From assembly GCA_038380795.1 (NCBI GenBank), contig CM076281.1, positions 1,116,001 to 1,180,000 on the forward strand: 64,000 nucleotides of DNA, given 5' to 3'. The notes below the pieces were generated by a model. That model did not search any database. It was not told the DNA's origin and saw nothing but the letters and a program-made list of their open reading frames with translations. This stretch comes from Pyrocephalus nanus. Lineage: Eukaryota > Chordata > Aves > Passeriformes > Tyrannidae. Shown here piece by piece: positions 53,606 through 62,536 of this stretch. Positions within the stretch are counted from its first letter, which is position 1. Every line of letters begins with the position of its first letter. The position numbers and the translations under genes were made by a program.

Positions 53606-54360
53606 TAAAAGAGCTGTCACTCATCACTTTTATCAAGTTTTAGTTCTGGGTTGTGTGATCTCTTGGGGGTTGTTCATATGAGGAGCAATGGCACCTCTGG
53701 AAGTGCTGTGGGATTTAAGTGCCTGTTTCTCTGCAGATGGAAATCCTGTGGTTGTCCCCAGGAAGTTAGAGGTGCTGGGAATCACAGAGATAAGATGTTG
53801 TGAGCCCTGTGTGGGCACCGGGCCTGACCCTGCGAACCCCTGCCCGTCCAGAGAGGATGGAATGGGAGGTAGTGGTTGGTTTTTTCACGTTTCCCATCTA
53901 ACCAAGTGCCACAGATCTTTTTAGAAACCTGCAAATGCCTGCTGACACCTACAGATTGGTTTTTTTGTTGTTATAAACTGGAAATGCAGGGAGCTGGCTG
54001 GCCATGTGGTTTAATGAGACAAATGATTTTTTGACAGACCTGTCTTTAAGGCATATGGAGTGGGAAGAGAATGGGAAGCTCGTTTCTGAGTCCAGGCCTG
54101 TAATGACTGCAGTGGATTTCCTTGCAGTGTTTGGCATATTAGGGCTAATCTCCTGAATTCCCTCTGCCCCCCATCCTGGCACCGAGACCTGACACAACTT
54201 GTGGGAGAAATCCTCAACTGCAGCCCTCGCTAATGACTTACTAATGACGAAGATGCTGCTGGTGCCCAAACAATTAATGACTTGTAGCCCTGGCCTGGCC
54301 ATCTCATGGCACCAGGCAGTCAGACCCCAGCCACGTGCAGCTCCCAGCTCCAGGAACCAG

Positions 54361-54425
54361 CACCAGCATTCCTGGGATGCCAGGTTCAGGCCTGCACCAG
54401 CATTCCTGGGATGCCAGGTTCAGGC
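54361..54425. repeat. 34-bp tandem duplication
   Basis: The block starting caccagcattcctgggatgc at 54361 recurs at 54395 with 31 identical bases; the period is 34. Two copies only, so a local duplication rather than a satellite. Confidence 0.93.
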
Positions 54426-55290
54426 AGTTAACCACAAACATTTTAGTTTTAACTACAGGTCTGTTTAAGGTGGATTTAAATGGAGTAATTTAGAAGGCAA
54501 ATGAAAGACTTGAGTTATGTAAAAAAAATTCAGGCTGCTGCCTGCTCTAAGTGCAAAGCAAAGCAGGGTTCTGAGCCTGGTGTGCTGTCAGATGATGTGT
54601 TATGCCTTGGAGAAGAGCTAGAAACGATTCCTGGAGGGTTTCCCCCCAGTGAGAGGGTCAGATGGGAGCATTCCCCATTGCTGCACATACTGTGCACTCC
54701 TGCAGGAGCCATCCTGGAGCTGCTCAGACCTCACCCTGAAACACTTCCCAGTGTCGAGCACTGTAGCCTGCAAAGTGTCTCCTGTACCTGGAGGCTGCAG
54801 GAAACCTCTGTGTATTTTTAACACTTTCTACTGTGCCCCACTGCAGCAAATTCAGTGTGTGTTCAGCAGGATGCAGTTCTCAGTGCAGTTTGGGGGAATG
54901 GAGTTCATCCTGTTATTACATTTTTGAGACTTCATCAGCTTAATTTGTGTCGGTGTTGACTCATCAAGCCTCACGTAGCTCATGGGCTTGGGGTTTTGTT
55001 CATTAGCTTGCTTTTTTTTCTCTGAAGGAAGGAGCAGGGAGCAGGACAGTGGTGGGCTGCCAGATTCCCTCAGTGCAGCCCCAGCAGAGCACAGTGAACA
55101 GCCACAGGCAGGCAGCAGGCATCAAACAGCCTCAACCAGCCCCGGCCCGGGGCTCTTTAAAGCACCAGCGGATTAGATCAGAGGCCTTAAACGTAATGGG
55201 TTCCTGGAGGCCTCAGGATGTCCTGATGAGGTATTAGAGGAAGTAATTCAGGAAGAAAGGGACAAATAACCACCTCCGGAGCTGGGCTGA

Positions 55291-55332
55291 CCCGGCACGC
55301 GGCAGCGGGGCCGGGCGCTGTGTCGGAGCACG
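55291..55332. other. Small intronic CpG cluster near the RNP1 exon
   Basis: About eight CpG in 42 bases (cccggcacgcggcagcgggg and following), 600 bases before the 83-nt exon. Confidence 0.45.
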
Positions 55333-55880
55333 TGGAAACAAAGTGCTGCTCTGTGTTTGGGAAGCACTGGGGTTGGGTTTTTTTTTCCTTGCCGGGGTAA
55401 ATGAGGAATCATCTTCTGTCTTCCCGGATTTTTATGGTTTTTGGGTCGTGTAATGAGTCAGCTCTAATGGAGAAGTCCCGTGGAATTAAACAAGAGATGA
55501 AATCAATATGGTTCCATGGAAATATAATTGGGTTTTGTAGAGATTGCTCTTAAAAACCTATAAGGTGTAAAAGAAAATACGGCCTTATTGTAGTTTCTGA
55601 GCCATCATGTAACTGGAGTGTAACTATCCATTAAATTCTGCAGGATGGATCAAAAAATCCATAAGGAGGTTTTAATTCTCCATCAAATCCTATGGAAGAG
55701 CTGGAACAGAACAGTATTAATTTTCCCTGAGACAATGCTTCTTCCCTCCATTAGTCTGCAATAAGCTCAGGAACAGCTCCATAGGCAGCAGGTGTAGTCA
55801 CACGTGCGTGTTGTTATGGAAGTTTTCCAAAGTCCCAATGGCTAAATAAAACTTTATTAAAACAAAATTGTTAAGCTTAA

Positions 55881-55927
55881 CTAACGCTTTCCTTCCCTCT
55901 TCCCCTTTTTGTATCTTGATTAAATAG
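55881..55927 (+). promoter_or_regulatory. MSI2: Branch point candidate, polypyrimidine tract and 3' splice site of the 83-nt exon
   Basis: CTAAC at 55881-55885 is an excellent match to the vertebrate branch-point consensus (yUnAy), with the branch A at about 55884, some 43 nt before the acceptor. It is followed by a C/T-rich tract (about 55887-55910) and then AT-rich sequence to TAG at 55925-55927. The pyrimidine tract is separated from the AG by about 15 non-pyrimidine-rich bases, a somewhat weaker arrangement than at the 49-nt exon. Confidence 0.75.
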
Positions 55928-56010
55928 GATTTGGCTTCGTAACTTTTGAAAATGAAGACGTGGTGGAAAAAGTCTGTGAAATTCATTTCCACGAAATCAA
56001 TAATAAAATG
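55928..56010 (+). CDS. MSI2: Musashi-2 exon: RNP1 and end of RRM2 (83 nt)
   Basis: The exon completes the split glycine codon and then reads [20 protein letters not shown] followed by HEINNKM. With the Arg-Gly contributed by the previous exon it forms the RNP1 octamer RGFGFVTF, whose two aromatic residues at octamer positions 3 and 5 stack on RNA bases in RRM domains. The rest is helix alpha2 and beta4 of RRM2. The acceptor is AG at 55926-55927 and the donor GTAAGT at 56011-56016 is a near-perfect U1 match. The exon enters in phase 1 and leaves in phase 0. Its length is not a multiple of three, so skipping would shift the frame and remove RNP1. A G-run tract and a long hairpin repeat lie 53-206 nt downstream of the donor, which could influence its splicing (inference). 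Confidence 0.97.
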
Positions 56011-56062
56011 GTAAGTTGACGGTGCGAGTTCTCACCTCGGCTCACAGACATGAGCTGTGCCT

Positions 56063-56083
56063 GGGGGGGTGGGGGGTGGGGGG
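56063..56083 (+). repeat. G-run tract, quadruplex-capable, 53 nt after a 5' splice site
   Basis: Three runs of seven, six and six G separated by single T occupy 56063-56083, giving enough G-triplets for a four-strand quadruplex on the coding strand and in the pre-mRNA. G-runs just downstream of donors are known binding sites for hnRNP H/F and commonly enhance use of the upstream 5' splice site; that role here is inference. Confidence 0.85.
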
Positions 56084-56216
56084 TCCAGGCTCAGCACCAC
56101 CCCGTTCTCAGCACCCCTCTGCCATGCACAGCGTGCCCAGCACCCCACCAACCTCCTGGGAGGTTGGTGGGGTGCTGGGCACGCTGTGCATGGCAGAGGG
56201 GTGCTGAGCCTGGACC
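56082..56216. repeat. Near-perfect palindrome with 50-bp perfect arms
   Basis: Bases 56107-56156 and 56159-56208 are exact reverse complements, all 50 positions, with a two-base centre (TG at 56157-56158). An outer 17-bp arm at 56082-56098 also pairs exactly with 56200-56216, the two left copies being related by a short tandem duplication ending in ctcagcacc. The transcript could fold into a very stable stem 100 nt downstream of the RNP1 exon. It is either a recent inverted duplication or a fold-back assembly artefact. Confidence 0.95.
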
Positions 56217-58251
56217 ACGGCTGGCCCAGCCCCTGCTCCTGTTCCCCTGCAGCAGGATGGGGATGTGTCCCCCATGGCACGGGCTCAGGCAGACACCCCA
56301 GAGCACCTTTTGGTGGTGGGGAGGCCAAAGGACTGAGGATGGTGGGAGTTGTTGACCTGCTCAGCTTCTCCAGCAGCCCTGGAGAAGCCTTCCTGCTCCT
56401 CCTCCTCCTGCCTGCAGGTTGGAGCCGTGGCAGCTGCTGAGCGATGGCACTGGGGGGGTTTGGGAGGGAAGTGCCCTGGGGTGGCTGTGACAGCCCATGT
56501 GCTCCCAGAAGTGCTGTTCTGGCTGAGCTCCCGGGTCTGATCCTGCTCTGACGTGGCTGCTGGACCGTGTCCCGGGAAGTCGTGGCTCTCTGCCATGGAG
56601 CCACAATCCCAGACCTGACCCAGGAGCCAGACCTGGGGGAAGTTCCTCCTCAGTGACAGGCAGGTCCCAGGTTGTGGGTTGCCCTGTCAGTAAAGCCACT
56701 GAGCCAGATGAAAAGGGGCATTTGTATTTCAATTGCTGCAGTAACTTTGATATTTTCAGCTAAAATATTCTTTTTCCCTTTGTCAAAACATCCTTTGCTT
56801 CTCAAATGTGTATTCAGATATGCATTGTATATTGGTCTGATATGTGTTCACAGACTTTAAATTCAATAATAGAGCTTTTAGTGTGGATAAGATCAAAGCA
56901 ATCTCCTTGGCATATGCTGGAGGCCTGATTCAATATTTGACTTGCTAATTTTTCCCAGGGCACTGAAATAATATTCCTCATATTGTTCCTCACTGCAATA
57001 TGCATCTGAAATAAAAGCGAGGGTCCCCTTGGCCAGCTGTGGGGTGGGATGGTGGGGCAGGTCTGGGGCAGTGCTCCTGGTCCTGTGGGAAGCCTCTTGC
57101 TCCACTTCAGGTGGATGCTGTGGGCTCTGCCTCTGCCCTGGTCGAGCATCTTGCTGCCCATGAGCCCCTCCTGCCCTGGGGGCTCCTGCCTGCCCTAACT
57201 GCACCTCACCCCAGCTACCTGTGGGGTGAGGGAAGGCTCATTCCTCTTTTTATAGTTACTAAATGCTGATTAATCTGCCTTAAAATTTAAAAAAAAAGAG
57301 CAAACCCCAACCACCCCCAGACGACAGACCCGGTAACAAATCAGGAAGTGCTTGGGATGTAAATTTAGGGATTGGCAGGTGGGAGGGAAGAGCTCCAGCT
57401 CCACGCTCCAGGATTTTCCTACCCACAGCAGGTGGGCACATGTCATATCACGCTGCATGGGTTTAGTTATTCCCACCATAGGCTTTTCTCTGGAGCAGGG
57501 CTCAGCCTTTGCCTGGCTCAGGATTGCCTGGCTGGGGTGCTGGGGGGGTGATGGATGGAGCAGCAGGTGCTGGTGTGTCCCGGTGCCAGCAGCAGGGCAG
57601 GGCACAAATGTTTGATGCTTCATCCCTGGGTCTGTGCCCACGGACTGGAAAAGCCTCACCAGGTTCTTGGTATCCCCCTGGGAGGGGAGGGTGGGGGAGA
57701 GCTGTTGAGAGGGTCCCTTCCCAGGCAAAAGGCTGCATGGGAACATGTCAGCAGCACGGGGAGTGTGGAGGATGGGCCAGGGTGGAAACACTCAAGGAAC
57801 ATCACAAGGAGCCAGAGAAACAGTGTGGGCTGTTGATATTTGTTGTTGGATAATTAAAATACCTCCTGCTTGCTCGGTGCATGCTCCAGGTGCCACCGTG
57901 CTCTGAACGCTCTCTTCTTGTCACTTCTTCAGCACTCATTTTGAAAGCAGCCCACGAGCAAGGGGATGAGACATGATCCTGTTCTGGGACTGAGTCATCG
58001 CCTTGCTGATGTGTCTGCAGATGAATTGCCAGACCCACGCAGGGGCAGGAGAGCTTGTGCATGTGCTGGGGAGCTGGGGCAGATGGCCAGGATGCCCAGG
58101 GTGACACCCAGCTGGCCAGGGGCAGCACTGGGCACGGATCTGCTTGGATCATGTCCCCCATCTAGCCTTGAGCTGTGGAGGGGACGGGCTCTCACAGCCC
58201 CAGCCTGAGGTGGTGGGGTTTGCACCATTCCATGAGCTGGGACTGGGACAC

Positions 58252-58309
58252 CCCATCCCTGTCCCCATCCCTGTCCCCATCCCTGTCCCCATCCCTGTCC
58301 CCATCCCTG
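58252..58309. repeat. 12-bp minisatellite, nearly five copies
   Basis: The unit cccatccctgtc is repeated head to tail without visible change across about 58 bases, followed by a last partial unit that runs into ggctgc. The minus strand carries regularly spaced GGG runs. Being perfect, it is probably young and length-variable. Confidence 0.93.
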
Positions 58310-59062
58310 GCTGCTCAGCTGGGGTGTCCACGGCTCTGTGGGCACCGACTCGCCCTGAGCTTGCCCTTCCTCGTGTGCTGACCTCTGTCATTTCCCAAAA
58401 CTCAGGGGCAAGCAAAGGGCAGGGGGTGGCTGCTCCCCAGCCTATTTCCAGCTCCTGTCTCCCTGGCAGGCTATTTTTAGCTCATCCATTCTACTTCTGT
58501 TGCCATCCGTAAAGCTTAGAATGTCAACTGTAATATTAAACGAGCAGTGGGGAAGTGAAAAGAAAATGCCAGGGAGGTATTTAATAAATGAAACTCGGAA
58601 TTTACGTGGGAGGCCAAAGATGCTCCAAGCGTTGCGGGGGGACAATAAACCCAAACAAGCTGTCCCTGGATTATTGTTCCTTTGACAGGAGCAGGCAGCT
58701 TTGCAAAGACACCTGGTTTTCTACCATGGTGCAGAAGTGGCTGGAAAAGAAATGTGATGGAGTAATTTATTTTCCCCTGGATCCCACTGTGATGGAGTCA
58801 GGGTACAGTGGGACACACGCTGCTGAGAGGGGCCATGAGCCAAGCCTGCAGTCAGGGTCTCTCGTCAGGCTCTGGAGCAGCTGACAGAAATTTTGGGCTG
58901 TTCTAGAACAGGCTCTGACACTGCCCAGCACCTGTGGCTCTTCCTCTCTCTCAGGGTGGGATTTTGTGGGGTTTGTGTTTCTTTTGTTGTGGGTTTTTTT
59001 TAGTGCATTGGTGCTCCTCAGGTTCTCCCCGAGCTGTTGTGGTGTCATTTCAGATGTGTCAG

Positions 59063-59240
59063 TCACAGACTGGTTTGGGCTGGAAGGGACCATTAAAGCT
59101 CATCTCATTCCCACCCCTGCACTGGGCAGCGACACCTCCCACTATCCCAGATTGCTCCAAGCCCCGTCCAACCTGGCCTTGGACACTTCAGGGCTGGGGC
59201 AGCCACAGCTTCCCTGGGCAGCCTGTGCCCATGCCTGTTC
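59063..59240 (-). mobile_element. CR1 LINE, 3' fragment (antisense)
   Basis: Reads 'cacagactggtttgggctgg', 'aagggaccattaaagctcat', 'actgggcagcgacacctccc', 'aacctggccttggacacttc' and 'gggcagcctgtgcc'. Blocks are in the expected order for the complement of a CR1 3' end. Confidence 0.9.
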
Positions 59241-59747
59241 CAGTTCAGCTGGTTCCAAGGCCCAGCCTTTGATCAGTGATCTAATACACCAACAGACCCA
59301 CGATCTAAGGCATTTTCTAAACTAAGCTTACAGCCTCTCTGCTGCTGCCTGGTGCAGCCTGCCATGGTGTGAGTGACATGGTGTCCCCAAGGTGAGCAAA
59401 CCCCAACAAACTGCAGATCGCGCGTTTCTGGCACGACAAAGTCGCCTTGTCTGTGGGTGGTTCAGTGGGGGTTTGTGCATTGTGGATATTGTGCATTCTG
59501 CTTTCCTGAAAATAGCCCTGGTTTCCCTGGAAAGCTCTTAGCCAGGGTTTGTGAGACATCCTGGGCTGAGAGCTGACAGCCTGTTTTGTTGGCTGGGTAT
59601 AAGAGGCTTTTCACTCCCCAGCTCAGCCCTCCTGGGTTCCCGTGGCTGCGACTGTTCTGCTTGACCCAGGAGTACCCCACTGTAAGGTTAATTCTCCAAA
59701 CTAGACTAAACAAAAATAGTGAATTTTAGTTTTCCTGCCTTTTTTTC

Positions 59748-59764
59748 GTTTTTTTTTTTTTTTT
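59748..59764. repeat. T-rich tract
   Basis: cgttttttttttttttttagc at the end of a longer T-rich stretch starting about 59738. The acceptor-like TTTTAG at its end is not followed by a recognisable exon. Confidence 0.85.
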
Positions 59765-61038
59765 AGCCTAAGAGTTAAACCTTTCTTTGTTGGGCTGCGG
59801 AAAGTGCAGCACATCCTTGTACAGGAAGGTGGAAAAAATCTGGAAATTATTAAGGTGCCCAGAAACACTGAACTGAAAGTTTGAGTGAGGTCCAGATTTA
59901 TATACAAAGACTCTCGTCGGGCAGCTCTCGGGGGTGATTTGATAAGGAGCTGAGCCCTGACTCATAAATCTGCATCCATTCCCTCTTGGAGAAGCCCCAT
60001 TGCACATCCTGGCACCTGATTCCTGCTGCCTCCAGGGTTTCCCCTTGCAGTAACTGTGGATTTGGGGTGATTATGGCCATCTCCATCCCTTCCCCATGAA
60101 GGACAGAGCTGGATTCTGGCACAAGAGCAGCAAGCTCCCTTTTTTTCTGCTTTTACTGTTGGTGACGAGGCACCATCAAAGCCCCCTACGGATCCACTCA
60201 CACTTTGCTTCACCTCCTCTTCTGGTATTGTCCCAGTTTGCTGATGGGCTGGTGTGTGGGCAGCTTCCCAGAGCACCCCATGGTCTGGCCCTGCTGCCTG
60301 TGGAGTGTAGCAGTGTCCCCTGGGTGAGCTGCCTGGACTGGAGTCGGGCAGTCCCTTCTCCCAGGACAGCAGAGCGGGGCCAGGCTCCCGGTCCCGTATC
60401 CCCCATGCCATCCCTCCCATGGGGAGAGTCTCTGCTGGGTAACAGAATATTCTCGCCCTCCTTGTGGGGTATACTTGTTCACAGAGGCTTAGAAATTATT
60501 TTTCCTTCCTACTGGTGACTTTCTGTTCCCCTTTAAATCCTGGTTAAAACTCCTCTGCAGCTCACTGCCGTTCCCTCTGTATCCTCGTGTGCTGTGGCAT
60601 CAGAAGCGATGCCAGGCTTGCAGAGAGCAGCGGTGGGCTGGCTTGTGGTTGCAAAAGCTAATTACTGGGTTATTGTTTCTAACAGTGCTAATCCCAACTT
60701 CATTTTCCCGTTAATTGTCCATCCATCCAGCCTAGGTGGGTTTTGTCATCCTGGCTGTGCGGTGCCGGTGGCTGCGAGGTGTAGCTGGTGCTGGTGTGAC
60801 AGTGGGAGCGGTGGCCGTCCCCAGAGATGTGGCTGTGAAATGTGGCGGCACTTCTGGTGCTCCCCCCGTCATCTGAGTGGGGGAGTCAGATTGGCAGACT
60901 CCTGTGCAGTGATCCCCTGTTTAAAAATCAGCAGAGGAGAGTTGGGGAGGATGTTGCGGTGCTGGTGTGGGGGCGGTGGGAGGCTGGTGCTGGTGCTCAG
61001 GATTCTGAGCTCGCCGTGTCCCTGGGTTCTGGGGTGAT

Positions 61039-61115
61039 TCATAGAATCACAGAATGGTTTGAGTCAGAAAGGACCTTAAAGTTTATCTTGTTCCACCCCC
61101 TGCCACGGGCAGGGA
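61039..61115 (-). mobile_element. CR1 LINE, short 3' end (antisense), cut by an inverted repeat
   Basis: Starts 'tcatagaatcacagaatggt', then 'ttgagtcagaaaggacctta', 'aagtttatcttgttccaccc' and 'cctgccacgggcaggga'. CR1 similarity stops exactly where the 55-bp inverted repeat arm begins at 61112, instead of continuing into the usual caccttccac block. Confidence 0.88.
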
Positions 61116-61314
61116 TGTGGGATAACACAGCTCACTATCCATGTGCCCAACAGCCCGACCAGGGACCTTGTGTTCATCGTCTCAGGAAAACCACCCGCCT
61201 GTTCTAAAGCAACCCCATCAGAGGCAATCCCAGGTTTATGCAATTTTCAGTAGGCACCAGTCCCTGACAGGGCTGTTGGGCACCAGGATGGGGAGCCCTG
61301 TTATCCCACATCCC
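61112..61314. repeat. Inverted repeat with 55-bp arms and 93-bp spacer
   Basis: Arm 61112-61166 (starting gggatgtgggataaca) and arm 61260-61314 (ending tgttatcccacatccc) are reverse complements at 46 of 55 positions by my hand alignment, without gaps. The spacer 61167-61259 shows no pairing. It could be two opposed copies of an unknown repeat or a single hairpin element that interrupted the adjacent CR1. Confidence 0.88.
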
Positions 61315-62421
61315 GGGTTTTCCTGGAGCAGCTGCCTGCTCACGTGGGACACCTTGTGCCAGGGGTGGAGGGATTGGGAGACCTGGAACCAACCCTCCAC
61401 AGCAAATAGCCCCTTCCCAGCCCCTGCCACCATGTCTGCTGGGAGCCCTGCTTCCACTCTGGAATGGCCAGGCAGGGGCTGGGGGGAGTGTAAACATGCA
61501 AAGAGCGTCAAGGGACTGGTTGAAAAACAAAATTAGAGGCACGAGGCTCAAACCTGTGGATTCAGCTCTCAGACAAGCGATGCTGATCGTGCAAACCGTG
61601 CAGGTGGGGTGTCCCTGCACCCAGGAAGCTCTGGGCTGTGTGGCTGCACATCACCCTGTTGCTGATAGCATGGACTGAGGTGCAGAGCCACAGGAACGGG
61701 CTCAGCTAACTCCAGTTAGCTCCAAACCAGCTGACTGGTGCGACTAGCACCAGTGCTAAGGGGACCACGGGGGCAGTCACCTGGAGGGGTGAGCTGGCAT
61801 TGTGGAAAGTTGCTTTATTTCTCCCTTTTCCTGGCCAGAAAGGGGGTGGCTCAGGGTGCTGGATGTCCTGCATGTCCCGCTGCCCACGGAGCTGGATCAG
61901 CGTCTCACACAGGGATCGCTCTGTGCTTCCAGAGGCATTAAGAAACTTCCAAAGGCAGCGGGAGTAACTGGAAGAATGCAGATCCTTTATTAATAGGGTT
62001 TACAGAAATTTTCTGCTGGGCAGAAATATTGATTCTTTATTCCTATTTTAAAAGGAGCTTTTTGTAATGATCACTGGGAGTCGTTTTCTGTTATCGATTG
62101 CAAGGGAGCTGTGCTGGAGCCCTCCCTCCATTCATCCCGTCCCACGAGTGCCGGTTTCCCTTTCAGGAACACGGAACTTCTTAAATCAGCATTTCTGTCA
62201 TCTTTGGGGAGGGGAGGGGGTGCAGTGGGTGGTTAAAGAGACATACACGTTTGCTCTTTTAAATCTGGTTATGCTATTCTGAAAGTTCACCTTTGAGGGG
62301 GAGGAGGTGTGGGGAGGCAGACGCTAAAAATAAACCTCCCCCCCTTAAGTAGATCAGTTCTGCGTTTGACATTTACATGGAATTCATTTGCATCTCATTT
62401 GTACATGTTTCTGCTCAATAG

Positions 62422-62536
62422 GTAGAATGTAAGAAAGCACAACCTAAAGAAGTGATGTTTCCACCAGGGACGAGAGGAAGGGCACGTGGATTACCGTATA
62501 CCATGGACGCTTTTATGCTAGGGATGGGAATGTTGG
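62422..62536 (+). CDS. MSI2: Musashi-2 exon: end of RRM2 and start of the C-terminal linker (115 nt)
   Basis: The exon reads [11 protein letters not shown], the last beta strand of RRM2, then [17 protein letters not shown] and [10 protein letters not shown], ending with the first base of a glycine codon before GTAAGT at 62537. The Phe-Pro-Pro-Gly-Thr and Gly-Leu-Pro-Tyr-Thr residues are the form I know from MSI2; MSI1 has a Ser/Thr-rich version and a different dipeptide before PYGMDAF, so this exon identifies the paralogue. The segment after RRM2 is poorly structured and, in Musashi proteins, leads into the region used for protein partners such as poly(A)-binding protein (best studied for MSI1). 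The acceptor is ATAG with only a modest pyrimidine tract upstream. Phase 0 in, phase 1 out; the next exon is beyond the window. Confidence 0.97.

Larger units (their letters stand above)
23333..55927 (+). other. MSI2: MSI2 intron, 32.6 kb, inside RRM2
   Basis: The intron runs from GTAAGA at 23333 to AG at 55926-55927 and splits a glycine codon of RNP1. It holds five recognisable CR1 fragments (about 26615, 27568, 42655, 46506, 52538) plus one at 53475, ATT, GT, CT and GCT microsatellites, a 34-bp tandem duplication at 54361, and several AT-rich unique blocks listed separately. No additional coding exon with homology to Musashi or any other family was recognised on either strand. Large introns in this gene are known from other vertebrates; the length here is measured directly. 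Confidence 0.9.
56011..62421 (+). other. MSI2: MSI2 intron, 6.4 kb, at the end of RRM2
   Basis: The intron runs from GTAAGT at 56011 to AG at 62420-62421 and lies between codons. Its first 210 bases contain a G-run tract and a near-perfect palindrome; further on are a 12-bp minisatellite (58252-58309), CR1 fragments at about 59063 and 61039, a 55-bp-arm inverted repeat (61112-61314) and a T-rich tract near 59748. The remainder is unique, moderately GC-rich DNA without recognisable genes. Confidence 0.9.

Noticed and set aside
56032..56604. 190-codon open frame on the - strand
   Set aside because: It spans the palindrome, so part of it is simply the mirror of the + strand frame; no domain recognised.
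58252..58309. Repeated PSLS/GMGT peptides suggesting a repeat protein
   Set aside because: They come from translating the 12-bp minisatellite in different frames.
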